This document shows, piece after piece, positions 52,867 through 60,845 of a stretch of DNA of 64,000 bases; within the stretch, counting starts at the first letter, position 1, and every line of letters begins with the position of its first letter. Under the pieces are notes generated by a model, which had not been told where the DNA came from, did no database searches, and was given only the letters and a program-made list of their open reading frames with translations. The stretch covers positions 62,001 through 126,000 of the forward strand of contig CAWUIO010000002.1 of assembly GCA_963922455.1 (NCBI GenBank), read 5' to 3'. The DNA comes from CAWUIO01 sp963922455 (lineage in GTDB: Bacteria > Bacteroidota > Bacteroidia > Cytophagales > Microscillaceae). A program made the position numbers and the translations under genes.

Positions 52867-53610
52867 ATGGCAGGACATAGTAAATGGGCCAACATTCGCC
52901 ACCGAAAAGGGGCACAAGATGCCAAACGGGGCAAGATTTTTACCAAACTTCTCAAAGAAATAGCTGTGGCTGCCCGTACGGGTGGGGGAGACCCCGATAG
53001 CAATGCCCGATTACGCCTGGCTATCCAAAATGCCAAAGGGAAAAATGTACCCAAGGATAATATTGAGCGGGCCATCAAGAAAGCTACCGGAGATGGTGGG
53101 GCCGACTATACCGAACTTACCTATGAGGGCTATGCTCCCAATGGCGTTGCGGTCTTTGTAGAGTGTGCTACCGACAATCAAAACCGTACCGTTTCTAATG
53201 TTCGGGCTATTTTTAGCAAAGGGGGCGGCAACTTGGCCACCAATGGCTCGGTGGAGTTTTTATTTGAACGCAAGGCCAACTTCCTTATGAAAAAGCCGGA
53301 GGACCTCAACGTAGAAGATTTTGAGCTGGAGATGATCGATGGTGGGGCCGAAGATATCGAAATCGAAGAGGAATACATCAACATCACAGCCGCGATGGAA
53401 GATTTTGGGGGGGTGCAAAAAAAGTTGGAAGAATTGGGCTATGAAACAGAAGAAGCCGGCTTAACCCGCATCCCAACTACTTCGGTCACCTTGGAAGATG
53501 ATGCCTTCAAATCGGTGATGAAAATCATCGACAAGTTGGAAGATGATGACGATGTACAAAAAGTATATCACAACCTGGAAGTGACCGAAGCGCAAATAGA
53601 TTTAGTGTAA
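52867..53610 (+). CDS. yebC: YebC/PmpR-family regulator
   Basis: A 247-residue protein that opens with the family signature 'MAGHSKWANIRHRKGAQDAKRGKIFTKL' and continues with 'GGGDPDSNARLRLAIQNAKGKNVPKDNIERAIKKATG'. Long known as a transcriptional regulator; more recent work ties some members to relief of ribosome stalling at proline runs. An acidic region near residues 155-185 ('EDIEIEEEYINI') is characteristic. The stop faces that of the LysE-type gene 6 bases away. Confidence 0.96.
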   Translation: MAGHSKWANIRHRKGAQDAKRGKIFTKLLKEIAVAARTGGGDPDSNARLRLAIQNAKGKNVPKDNIERAIKKATGDGGADYTELTYEGYAPNGVAVFVECATDNQNRTVSNVRAIFSKGGGNLATNGSVEFLFERKANFLMKKPEDLNVEDFELEMIDGGAEDIEIEEEYINITAAMEDFGGVQKKLEELGYETEEAGLTRIPTTSVTLEDDAFKSVMKIIDKLEDDDDVQKVYHNLEVTEAQIDLV

Positions 53611-53616
53611 GCCGCT

Positions 53617-54243
53617 CTATTTGCCCCAGATAGCAAAGACCAATAAGCGAATCCCGAAGGCAGCCAGCCCCAGCCCGGCTATCTTATCAATAGTAGCCAG
53701 GGTTTGGGCATTTAAATAGCGGGTGATCCGGTGCGCAATATAGGCCTTGATGAGGTCGGCATTGAAAACTGTCAGAATAGTGCTGGTGATAAAAATAGCG
53801 TATTCCCGGGGACTATGGTCGGCATTGATGTGAAGGTAGTTGATGAGGTTAAACCAGAAGATATAAACGAAGGGATTGAGTAAATTGAGCAAGATCCCTT
53901 CCAATAAAAAACGGGCACCTTTTACTCCTTCAAAAGACCGATGGGGTAAAAACTTTTTACGGTTTACGGGACGGATGAAGGGCATCAAGCCAAAAATGAG
54001 CATCATGGTACCACCAATTCCGCCAATCCAGGTCTGAAACTGGTCGTTTTGGGCCACTTGAGCAGTGCTGTAATAGACCGTTATAGCCGCCAAGGCATCA
54101 CTGAGGGCGATCCCACTAGCCAGATAAACTGCCGAGCCGAAACCCTTTTCCATGCTCGTTCGGATCAGGGCAAAGAAGACCGGGCCGATCAGCATGGATA
54201 GGATTAAGCCGTATAATATTCCGGAGCCAATGACTATAAACAT
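53617..54243 (-). CDS. LysE/RhtB-family exporter
   Basis: A 208-residue integral membrane protein with about six hydrophobic segments. The opening 'GILYGLILSMLIGPVFFALIRTSMEKGFGSAVYLASGIALSDALAAI' is the LysE/RhtB signature. The family exports amino acids or related metabolites. The substrate cannot be told from sequence. It appears monocistronic. Confidence 0.88.
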   Translation of the reverse strand: MFIVIGSGILYGLILSMLIGPVFFALIRTSMEKGFGSAVYLASGIALSDALAAITVYYSTAQVAQNDQFQTWIGGIGGTMMLIFGLMPFIRPVNRKKFLPHRSFEGVKGARFLLEGILLNLLNPFVYIFWFNLINYLHINADHSPREYAIFITSTILTVFNADLIKAYIAHRITRYLNAQTLATIDKIAGLGLAAFGIRLLVFAIWGK

Positions 54244-54694
54244 ACTTGAGGGCTAATACCTAGGAAAAAGGATTAGTTTCAGAGATTGGTTGAGAATGGA
54301 TTATACAAGAGGATAGGCCCAAGCTAGGGTATGTGTAGGCTGAAAAAGGAATTGCTAGACCTTTCCCATCAAACGGAAGAAGCGGGTAAAATACATGCCA
54401 ATAGGTTTCCTTTAAGAGGAAACTTTCCACTGTAAACATACACAATCTAGTTTAGCCAAAAGGAACTCACTACCCAAACATAGCTTTATTCTTGAGTACT
54501 CATGGGTTTCAGTACGCTTTCCAAAACGAGGCCACACCCGCTATGGAAATTAAAGTTCCTTTCATGTTGGCAATCTTTGCCGTATTAAACTGCAAATTAA
54601 GCCATTATTGCTTAAACCTTTAAGCCTTTAAGCACTTTAATTTAGTAGAAGGCCTAAATCAAAACCCAACTACTTGACCTTCTTATAAAAATTT
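54244..54694. other. Gene-free divergent promoter region
   Basis: 451 bases between the LysE-type and yggS genes, which point away from each other. No open frame is convincing. Short CTTTAAGC-type repeats at about 54618-54635 are the only pattern seen. Confidence 0.5.
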
Positions 54695-55372
54695 ATGGAC
54701 ATACAAGCTAAGATTCAAGCACTTGCCGAAGAATTGGCCGGAACCGGGGTACGTATCGTGGCCGTAAGTAAAACCAAGCCCTTAGAAGATATTGAGCAGG
54801 CGTATGCGGCCGGAGCCCGGGCTTTTGGAGAAAATAAAGTACAAGAGCTCACCGATAAACACGAACACATGCCCACCCTGCCTGATCTAGAATGGCACTA
54901 CATTGGGCACTTGCAGAGTAACAAGGTGAAATATATGGCATCCTTTGTTCATCTCATCCACGGGGTAGACCGGCCTAAGATTCTCAAAGAAATCAATAAA
55001 CAAGCGGCCAAACACGAGCGGGTACAAGATTGCCTCTTGCAAATCCATATCGCCCAAGAAGAAAGTAAATTTGGCTTCAGCTACGAAGAAGCCGAGGCAT
55101 TTCTAAAAAGTCCCGAACTGGGCGAAATGGCCCACATTCGAATCCTTGGCTTCATGGGCATGGCCACCCATACCCCCGATCAAGCCCAGATCCGCCAGGA
55201 ATTTCGGGGGCTCAAGCAGTTTTCTGATAGAATGAAGAAGGAAATTCAGAGTTCCCAAGTTGAATTGCAAGAGCTATCCATGGGCATGAGTGGCGACTAC
55301 AAAATAGCCGTAGAGGAAGGTAGCACTATGATACGGGTGGGCAGCTCCATTTTTGGCGCCCGACATTATTAA
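54695..55372 (+). CDS. yggS: YggS/PLPBP pyridoxal phosphate-binding protein
   Basis: Binds pyridoxal phosphate and keeps vitamin B6 and amino-acid pools in balance. The 225-residue single-domain TIM barrel has the cofactor lysine in 'RIVAVSKTKPLEDI', then 'AFGENKVQELTDKHE', 'WHYIGHLQSNKVKYM', 'MGMSGDYKIAVEEGSTMIRVGSSIFGAR'. It starts after a 450-base gene-free stretch. The interrupted LytTR gene follows 19 bases downstream and may be co-transcribed. Confidence 0.96.
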   Translation: MDIQAKIQALAEELAGTGVRIVAVSKTKPLEDIEQAYAAGARAFGENKVQELTDKHEHMPTLPDLEWHYIGHLQSNKVKYMASFVHLIHGVDRPKILKEINKQAAKHERVQDCLLQIHIAQEESKFGFSYEEAEAFLKSPELGEMAHIRILGFMGMATHTPDQAQIRQEFRGLKQFSDRMKKEIQSSQVELQELSMGMSGDYKIAVEEGSTMIRVGSSIFGARHY

Positions 55373-55391
55373 GCTCTAATACCTAGCATGC

Positions 55392-56198
55392 ATGAAATTA
55401 AAACGCCCCTCCCTTCATTTACACGAAACCAATAAGCACCTGGGATCTATTGTGGGCGTTGGTTTGGCCCTGGGAGTGGGAAATTACGCATTAGGGGCTT
55501 CTCCCACACTTGGGCAAAGCTTGGTACAGCAAGTGGCGATCAGTATGGTGATTGGATATTTGCTCCTGCATATAAATTACCACGAAGACGAATGGTTTGG
55601 CGAGTCTGTGCCCGATTGGCAAAGAAAAGTGGGACTCAGCCTTCTATTTGCCATCGTCGGGCTTCTTGGGAGTGAAGTTTTACAATTGGTCAATCACCTC
55701 ATGTTTGGCTAGGGTACGTATTGGTTTGCTACGGGTGGGGGGCTCTATCTCTCCAATATCATGCTCAGCAATGTGCTGGGCTTTGGCTTTGGGTATTGGA
55801 TACTCAAAAGACATAGAGAAGAAAAAGAAGCCATGCTTGATCTGGTAGAGACCAAGCCAGAATCTCTTCAAGCAATTCCCATCAAAAAAGGAGAGGCTAT
55901 TTTTCTCTACAAGCCCTCCCAGGTGATCTATTTTGAGGCTTACGACAATTATTCCTACCTCTATGATTTGAAAGGGGACAAACACCTCTGTGATTACTCC
56001 CTCAAGGCCTTGGAAACCCGCTTAGGGGATAATTTTTTAAGAGTACACCGGAGTTATGTTATCAACCGAGACCATATCCAGCAAATCACGCCGTTTGTCA
56101 AGGGGCGCTACGTGATTACGTTTAAAGACGGAAATGGAACTAGCATCACCAGCAGCCGTTCTTACGCAGAAGAAATAAAAGCTTTGATCAGATTGTAA
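55392..56198 (+). pseudogene. LytTR-family membrane regulator interrupted by an in-frame TAG
   Basis: Two open frames, 55392-55712 and 55761-56198, lie in the same frame, separated only by TAG at 55710-55712. Reading through gives 267 residues plus the stop. There are four transmembrane segments, the fourth, 'YWFATGGGLYLSNIMLSNVLGFGFGYWIL', spanning the codons just after the TAG. A LytTR DNA-binding domain follows: 'EAIFLYKPSQVIYFEAYDNYSYLYDLKGDKHLCDYSLKALETRLGDNFLRVHRSYVINRDHIQQI'. This 4TM-LytTR plan is common in Bacteroidota. The rest shows no decay, so the stop may be recent, a sequencing error, or translated through. A soluble LytTR part could also be made from the inner ATG. Confidence 0.8.
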
Positions 56199-56264
56199 GA
56201 AACTGTTTACGTTTATTTTTGGTGGGGCTTTGCCGCCCAACGCAATTAAATTCAAACAGTTTCT
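56198..56264. repeat. MITE-like inverted repeat element
   Basis: AGAAACTGTTT at 56198-56208 and its exact complement at 56254-56264 enclose a GGGGC/GCCC hairpin. At 67 bases with no coding capacity it looks like a small non-autonomous element or a solo pair of insertion-sequence ends. Its left end touches the LytTR stop codon. Confidence 0.5.
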
Positions 56265-56379
56265 AAGTCCCATTGACTGTTTCTAGGGCCCCACTCACCC
56301 ATTTTTAGTACCCAAGCACCCGAAATTCCTGTTTTTGGCGGATGGTGAAGACTAGTTTGGAAGAAAAACCAAAATACTT

Positions 56380-57051
56380 ATGCTTCACAATCTGAATATT
56401 TTTATCCACTTAAGCGCTGGAACTTTAGGGATCTTGGTGGGGATCTTAGCCTACGCTAGCCGAAAAGGGGGACGCTCGCATGCCCGTTGGGGCCAGGTTT
56501 TTCTATTTATGATGGCCCTTGTGGTTTTGACCGCTCTTAACGGCGTCCTCTTTTTTGTGGTTCAGCCCTTTTTAACGGTGGTAACCTTCCAGAGTTTTTA
56601 CTACACCTACTCGGGCTACCGGATCTTAAAGACCAAAGACCGAGGCTTTACCCAAATGGATTTTCTAGTGATGGGCTTAGTTTTGTTTGTAATTGGCGCA
56701 TTTCTAAGTAAGCTCTACTTGGATAATTCCATTATTGTCTGGAACCGGTCGGTGGTCTACTTCATGCTTCTTTACATTGGGATGATTGTGTGTTTTGATA
56801 TGATGCGCTATGTATTTCCGAAGCGCCTCAAAATGCCCCGGGGTTTTTGGCTTTACGAACATATATTTAAAATGACGAGTGCTTTTGTGGCCTTGGTTTC
56901 GGCGGGTATGGGTACAGTGCTGGTCGCCTGGGAGCCTTATAATCAGATCATTCCAGCCGTTTTGGGGACACACTGGTTGATTTTCTGCTTGATTTATTTT
57001 CCCAAAGTTATGAAGCGGAAGCGTAACTCAAAACAAATGGTCCTGAGTTGA
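56380..57051 (+). CDS. DUF2306-like membrane protein
   Basis: A 223-residue integral membrane protein with about seven hydrophobic segments. The opening 'IFIHLSAGTLGILVGILAYASRKGGRSHARWGQVFLF' carries the paired histidines and 'G.H...G' pattern of DUF2306-type proteins; a further His occurs in 'VLGTHWLIFCL'. Function is unknown; the histidines could bind haem or metal (inference). It lies 85 bases before the DUF805-SRPBCC gene in the same direction. Confidence 0.75.
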   Translation: MLHNLNIFIHLSAGTLGILVGILAYASRKGGRSHARWGQVFLFMMALVVLTALNGVLFFVVQPFLTVVTFQSFYYTYSGYRILKTKDRGFTQMDFLVMGLVLFVIGAFLSKLYLDNSIIVWNRSVVYFMLLYIGMIVCFDMMRYVFPKRLKMPRGFWLYEHIFKMTSAFVALVSAGMGTVLVAWEPYNQIIPAVLGTHWLIFCLIYFPKVMKRKRNSKQMVLS

Positions 57052-57088
57052 GGCCTATGCCCAAAGTGATTAGGTGGTGATACCAAAT

Positions 57089-57106
57089 TTACTTAAGCTT
57101 AAGTAA
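57089..57106. promoter_or_regulatory. 18-bp perfect palindrome, candidate operator
   Basis: TTACTTAAGCTTAAGTAA, a perfect 18-base palindrome 29 bases upstream of the DUF805-SRPBCC ATG. The size and place fit a binding site for a dimeric regulator, but such palindromes arise by chance in AT-rich DNA. Confidence 0.35.
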
Positions 57107-57135
57107 TTAATCGACTTACAAAAACCACCTTATTT

Positions 57136-58488
57136 ATGAAACTAAGAGACTTTTTCCGTTGGTCGGGCGAAATCAACCGGATTACCTACCTATCCTGGGG
57201 CGTCTTGTTTTTTGCCTTAAAATATAACATAGATCGCTTATTGGCCTTCAGTTTCGGGCGGAGCTGGTATTTTTACGAGTACTATGTACAAGCTGATCAA
57301 TTGGCGCTTGGAGAGCTAAGTCCCGAAGACCGTATGTTTTACCTGTATCTTCTGGCCCTCTCCCTGCCTTTTATCTGCTTGGGTACCGTATTAACGGTAA
57401 AGCGGCTAAGAAGTGCCAAATTACCTACGTGGCTGGTTACTTTTTTCTTTATCCCCTTTGTCAACCTCGTCTTGTTTACGATTTTGGCCGCCATTCCCGA
57501 GCGGAAAAGTCCTCAGGAAAGCTCTGAGCTGTTTTGGGCCAAGTTTATTCCCAACAGTGCTTACGGAAGTGCGCTTTTGGCCTTGGGCTCAGTCTTACTT
57601 TTGAGTTTGTTGATGACCTTGCTCTTTGTAAATTATTTAAATGAATATGGTTGGAGCCTTTTCGTGGGCATTCCCTTTTACCTAGGTTTTGGTTCGGTAT
57701 ATATTTACGGGTACAAACAGCCGGTTACCTTGGGGCAAGCTTTGGGAGTAGCTTTTACCACAGTACTTTTTTTTAGTGGGATTATATTCATTTTAGCCTT
57801 TGAAGGACTGATTTGTCTAGCGATGGCCTTTCCCCTTTTACTAGTCATTGCCTGGATCGGCGCTACTGTGGGATATGCCGTTCAGCGAGGAGGGGGCGCA
57901 GGGTCCTTACAAGTCTTTACGGCCCCGATCTGCGTCATCTTGCTTTTTGGCTTTGTGGAAGCAGAAAGCGATCTTAGCCCTCCGCTTTTCTCTGTAGTTA
58001 CCGAAGTAAGCATTCAAGCTCCCCCTCAAGCGGTTTGGGACCAACTCGTGGCATTTAGCCACATTGAGGAGCCGGAAGAGCTTCTTTTTCAAACCGGAAT
58101 CGCCTATCCTATCCACGCCGAAATTGAGGGGGTGGGCCTAGGGGCCATTCGTCACTGCAACTTTACTACGGGCGCTTTTGTCGAGCCCATCACGAAGTGG
58201 GAAGAACCCTACTTATTGGAGTTTAGTGTGGCGGCCCAGCCCCCGCCAATGGTGGAGTGGAGCATTTATGAAGACATGCACATGGAGCATGTAGAGGGTT
58301 ACTTCCGCTCCGAAAAAGGACAGTTTTATCTAGAAGTTTTGCCCGATGGGCGCACCTTGCTTCGTGGGACAACCTGGTACCGCCACGATATCTGGCCCAC
58401 GTTCTATTGGCGGCTTTGGTCTGATTACATCCTCCACCAGATCCATTTGCGGGTATTAAATCATATCAAGCAGGAAGCTGAATGGTGA
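57136..58488 (+). CDS. DUF805 membrane protein fused to an SRPBCC domain
   Basis: A 450-residue protein. Residues 1-130 are a DUF805-type domain ('FFRWSGEINRITYLSWGVLFF' and 'TVLTVKRLRSAKLPTWL'). More membrane helices follow to about 270. Residues about 285-450 form a START/polyketide-cyclase-like SRPBCC domain ('VSIQAPPQAVWDQLVAFSHIEEPEELLFQTGIAYP', 'EPYLLEFSVAAQPPPMVEWSIY', 'DGRTLLRGTTWYRHDIWPTFYWRLWSDYILHQIHLRVLNHIK'), a fold that binds hydrophobic ligands. DUF805 is usually a stand-alone small protein, so this is a fusion. Ligand and role are unknown. Confidence 0.85.
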   Translation: MKLRDFFRWSGEINRITYLSWGVLFFALKYNIDRLLAFSFGRSWYFYEYYVQADQLALGELSPEDRMFYLYLLALSLPFICLGTVLTVKRLRSAKLPTWLVTFFFIPFVNLVLFTILAAIPERKSPQESSELFWAKFIPNSAYGSALLALGSVLLLSLLMTLLFVNYLNEYGWSLFVGIPFYLGFGSVYIYGYKQPVTLGQALGVAFTTVLFFSGIIFILAFEGLICLAMAFPLLLVIAWIGATVGYAVQRGGGAGSLQVFTAPICVILLFGFVEAESDLSPPLFSVVTEVSIQAPPQAVWDQLVAFSHIEEPEELLFQTGIAYPIHAEIEGVGLGAIRHCNFTTGAFVEPITKWEEPYLLEFSVAAQPPPMVEWSIYEDMHMEHVEGYFRSEKGQFYLEVLPDGRTLLRGTTWYRHDIWPTFYWRLWSDYILHQIHLRVLNHIKQEAEW

Positions 58489-58508
58489 AAATCAAAAAAA
58501 ATCAACTA

Positions 58509-58640
58509 GGGGCTTGCCCGCGCCCTGGAAGGGTGGGGCAAAATTAGAAAATTAGTGCCGGCGCGGGCCGGGCTTTCGCTACTCGCTGCCTTTCCCCGCT
58601 GGCCCCCACGAGCTCAAACAGGCCGCTCTATCCCTAAGCC
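58509..58640 (+). repeat. Dispersed structured repeat, copy 12 (subtype A)
   Basis: A 132-bp element. Ends GGCTT/AAGCC pair. Hairpin arms are CCCGCGCC and GGCGCGGG. Stem 2 is CTCG/CGAG. It starts 20 nt after the DUF805-SRPBCC stop and is co-oriented and unambiguous. Confidence 0.92.
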
Positions 58641-58974
58641 AAGGATTTTGGGAAAAGTGCGCTCTGAAAACCCATGAACCCTTTAAGGGTCTTGATTTAG
58701 ATCGTATATTTTCAAAGTTTTTCTTGCATTCCTCTTGGAGTTTTGAGCATAAGCCTAAACCATCAAAATCCAAGAGGAAGGTACCGTACAATTCGGTCTT
58801 GGCTTGGGTAGCATGTTCTATGACACCCCTATCACTTGGAATGTAAAACGTATCCTCATCCGGGGCAAAGGTGGAAACTTTACTTACCTTGATTTGGGGG
58901 GCTTTTCGTAATTTTATAAATAGGTTTTGAATGCGCGAAAGCTGTTTACCCAGAATAACAGGAATAACAAATAT
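58641..58974 (-). pseudogene. Start-less protein-like open frame, possible gene remnant
   Basis: The minus strand is open from 58974 down into repeat copy 12 (stop at 58579) for about 130 codons with no ATG. The translation is protein-like ('LSRIQNLFIKLRKAPQIKVSKV...TFAPDEDTFYIPSDRGVIEHATQAK', 'GTFLLDFDGLGLCSKLQEECKKNF'). The only usable start is a TTG at 58791. I do not recognise a family. Entry into the repeat suggests that a former gene end was replaced or that the element was inserted there. This covers the 400-base gap before the DUF547 gene. Confidence 0.4.
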
Positions 58975-59044
58975 TTAAGATTAGAACACAGCATAAAAAT
59001 AAGGGTTTGTTGTTCTAGATACAGTGCCAATTTAAAGCGAACCT

Positions 59045-60085
59045 ATGCAAGACGTAAAACGTACCTATCTTTTCTTACTATTTCTAACCCTGACTTTTTG
59101 TACCCAAACCCAGGAAACCACGGAAACTCCGGCCTTGGCCGAAGCCCAAGAAAACTCCGGGGAGACGGCAAATCAAGAAAGGGAAGCGGTAGAGCCTTCC
59201 CTGAAGGAGCCAGAGGTAGAAGGTGAAACTTCTGCGGAAACACTTGCCGGGCCGGAAACACCCCAAGCTGAAGAAATGGAGGACGAAAAGCCAGAAACCA
59301 CCCCGAGGAGCTCTTCACAAGACAAAAAAGAAGCCCTGCCCTCCCAAGAAGAGAAAAAAGAAAAAACGCCGCCCCTCCCTGACAAAAATGAAGGAAAACC
59401 ACAAACAAAAGAAACCAAGGAAAACCCCGAGCAATCTCCCTTAGCCAATCACCAAGCCTGGAACCAATTGCTAAAAAAGTACGTGAGCGCCCAAGGTTTG
59501 GTAAACTACCGAGGCTTACAGGCCGATAAAGAGAGCCTGGCTGCGTATTTACAAGAATTGGCTACGCACCCAGTTCAAGATAATTGGTCGCGCGACGAGA
59601 AAATGGCCTATTGGATTAATGCTTATAATGCCTATACGGTCAAATTGATTGTTGACTATTATCCGATAGGCAGTATCACCAGTCTCCACAACGGTAAACC
59701 TTGGGATGTGCCTTGGATCAAGCTAGGAGATAAGACCTACTCCCTCAACCAAATAGAAAACAGCATCCTCAGGCCGGTATATCAAGATGCCCGCATACAC
59801 TTTGCTGTAAATTGTGCCGCGCGCTCTTGTCCTCCTTTGTTAAACCAAGCTTATACTGCCCAAAATTTGCAATTCTTGCTCGAGAGTCAAGCGAAAAAGT
59901 TTATCAACAATGCTCAATACAATGCTTTAGGACAAGATGAAGTCAAGGTTTCCAAGATTTTTGAATGGTACGCCAGCGATTTTGGGAGTTCTTTGCCAGC
60001 TTATTTAAATCACTACGCCCAAACGAAGATAGCCGAGGGGGCCAGCATACATTATCAGGAATACGATTGGAGCTTAAATGAGTAA
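59045..60085 (+). CDS. DUF547 lipoprotein with long acidic linker
   Basis: A 346-residue exported protein. A signal segment ends at 'LTFC', a likely lipidated cysteine. Residues about 20-135 are a low-complexity Glu/Pro/Thr/Lys-rich linker. From about 138 on is a DUF547 domain: 'WNQLLKKYVSAQGLVNYRGLQADKESLAAYLQELA', 'DEKMAYWINAYNAYTVKLIVDYYPIGSI', 'FAVNCAARSCPPLLNQAY'. DUF547 has a papain-like look in structure predictions but no proven activity. The cysteines in the last motif are conserved in the family. A terminator follows the stop. Confidence 0.9.
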   Translation: MQDVKRTYLFLLFLTLTFCTQTQETTETPALAEAQENSGETANQEREAVEPSLKEPEVEGETSAETLAGPETPQAEEMEDEKPETTPRSSSQDKKEALPSQEEKKEKTPPLPDKNEGKPQTKETKENPEQSPLANHQAWNQLLKKYVSAQGLVNYRGLQADKESLAAYLQELATHPVQDNWSRDEKMAYWINAYNAYTVKLIVDYYPIGSITSLHNGKPWDVPWIKLGDKTYSLNQIENSILRPVYQDARIHFAVNCAARSCPPLLNQAYTAQNLQFLLESQAKKFINNAQYNALGQDEVKVSKIFEWYASDFGSSLPAYLNHYAQTKIAEGASIHYQEYDWSLNE

Positions 60086-60092
60086 GTATGAG

Positions 60093-60109
60093 GCCCCCGG
60101 TTCGGGGGC
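60093..60109. terminator. Rho-independent terminator
   Basis: GCCCCC/GGGGGC hairpin with loop GGTTC, then a T-run. It lies 8 bases after the DUF547 stop and faces the stop of the converging lipoprotein gene. Confidence 0.88.
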
Positions 60110-60118
60110 TTCTTTTTT

Positions 60119-60586
60119 TTACTGATTGATCAAGGCAATCTTGGCATTAACTTGATCTAACAATTCGTGCAAAAATGCCGGAACCTGGTCTTTGTTTTGA
60201 TCAATTCTCCAAATTTGGCTGTTCCCTCCTTGATGAATTTCAATAAAGACCCCTCCCTGATCGGCGCAGTCAGGGCAACCGAAGGTGCTATCCGGGAGGG
60301 CAAGGAGTTGCGTAGGAATATACTGCTCTAAATCTTGCACGACATCGTATTTATCAGAACTTAGGGCAACAAACTCCCGGGTACCTTGGTAATTATCCAG
60401 GGTATCTTCAAATAAAGTGTTCTGACTTAATTGGAAGGTCTCGATGCATTCTTCTCCTTGGCAAAAGCCAAAAAAGTGACCAAAGACCAAGCTTTCAAAC
60501 TCCCTTACCGGGCTAGGGGAATCACATTGAAAGGCAGATAAAAGGAGGAATAGGTGGGCAATTTTCCCTAAAAGCGATACTTTCAT
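60119..60586 (-). CDS. Hypothetical small lipoprotein
   Basis: A 155-residue exported protein of no family I recognise. The signal ends at 'LLLSAFQC', a plausible lipobox (A-F-Q-C is not ideal). The mature part has paired cysteines ('FGFCQGEECIETF' and 'TFGCPDCADQGG') that could form disulphides or bind metal. In size and style it resembles the lipoprotein at 12721-13179, though I cannot show homology. It ends at the shared terminator. Repeat copy 13 lies upstream of its start. Confidence 0.7.
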   Translation of the reverse strand: MKVSLLGKIAHLFLLLSAFQCDSPSPVREFESLVFGHFFGFCQGEECIETFQLSQNTLFEDTLDNYQGTREFVALSSDKYDVVQDLEQYIPTQLLALPDSTFGCPDCADQGGVFIEIHQGGNSQIWRIDQNKDQVPAFLHELLDQVNAKIALINQ

Positions 60587-60640
60587 GATTACTACGATTT
60601 GTATGATACAATAGACTTCCTACCTACCCGGGTATATTCT

Positions 60641-60769
60641 GGCAGAGGGATAGAGCGGCCTGTTTGAGCTCGTGTAGGCCAGCGGGGAAAGGCAGCGAGT
60701 AGCGAAAGCCCGACCCCCGGCATGCTTTATCCTAGGGCAGTACGAAAGTTCTACCCGGGGGGCTGCCCC
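60641..60769 (-). repeat. Dispersed structured repeat, copy 13 (subtype A)
   Basis: A 129-bp element. Its ends are GGCAG and CTGCC: both differ from all other copies yet still pair, the clearest compensatory change in the family. Hairpin arms are CCCCCGG and CCGGGGG. Stem 2 is CTCG/CGAG. It starts 76 nt after the mannose-1-phosphate guanylyltransferase stop, co-oriented. Confidence 0.92.
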
Positions 60770-60814
60770 ATATTGAGTATTAACAAGGATTGTGAAAAAA
60801 GAGGAAGGAAGGAA

Positions 60815-60835
60815 CACCTCCTAGGACAGGAGGTG
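60815..60835 (-). terminator. Terminator-like hairpin
   Basis: CACCTCCT/AGGAGGTG arms with a 5-base loop, 10 bases after the mannose-1-phosphate guanylyltransferase stop. The trailing sequence is pyrimidine-rich but not a pure T-run, so termination may be weak. Confidence 0.5.
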
Positions 60836-60845
60836 CTCGCAAGTA

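Noticed and set aside
59043..59448. Antisense frames opposite the DUF547 linker
   Set aside because: They arise from the Glu/Lys/Pro low-complexity codons of the real gene and give Phe/Ser-rich low-complexity peptides.
4478..60769. Repeat copies as a CRISPR array or integron cassette sites
   Set aside because: Copies are kilobases apart with whole genes between them, are in both orientations, and no cas or integrase gene is present.
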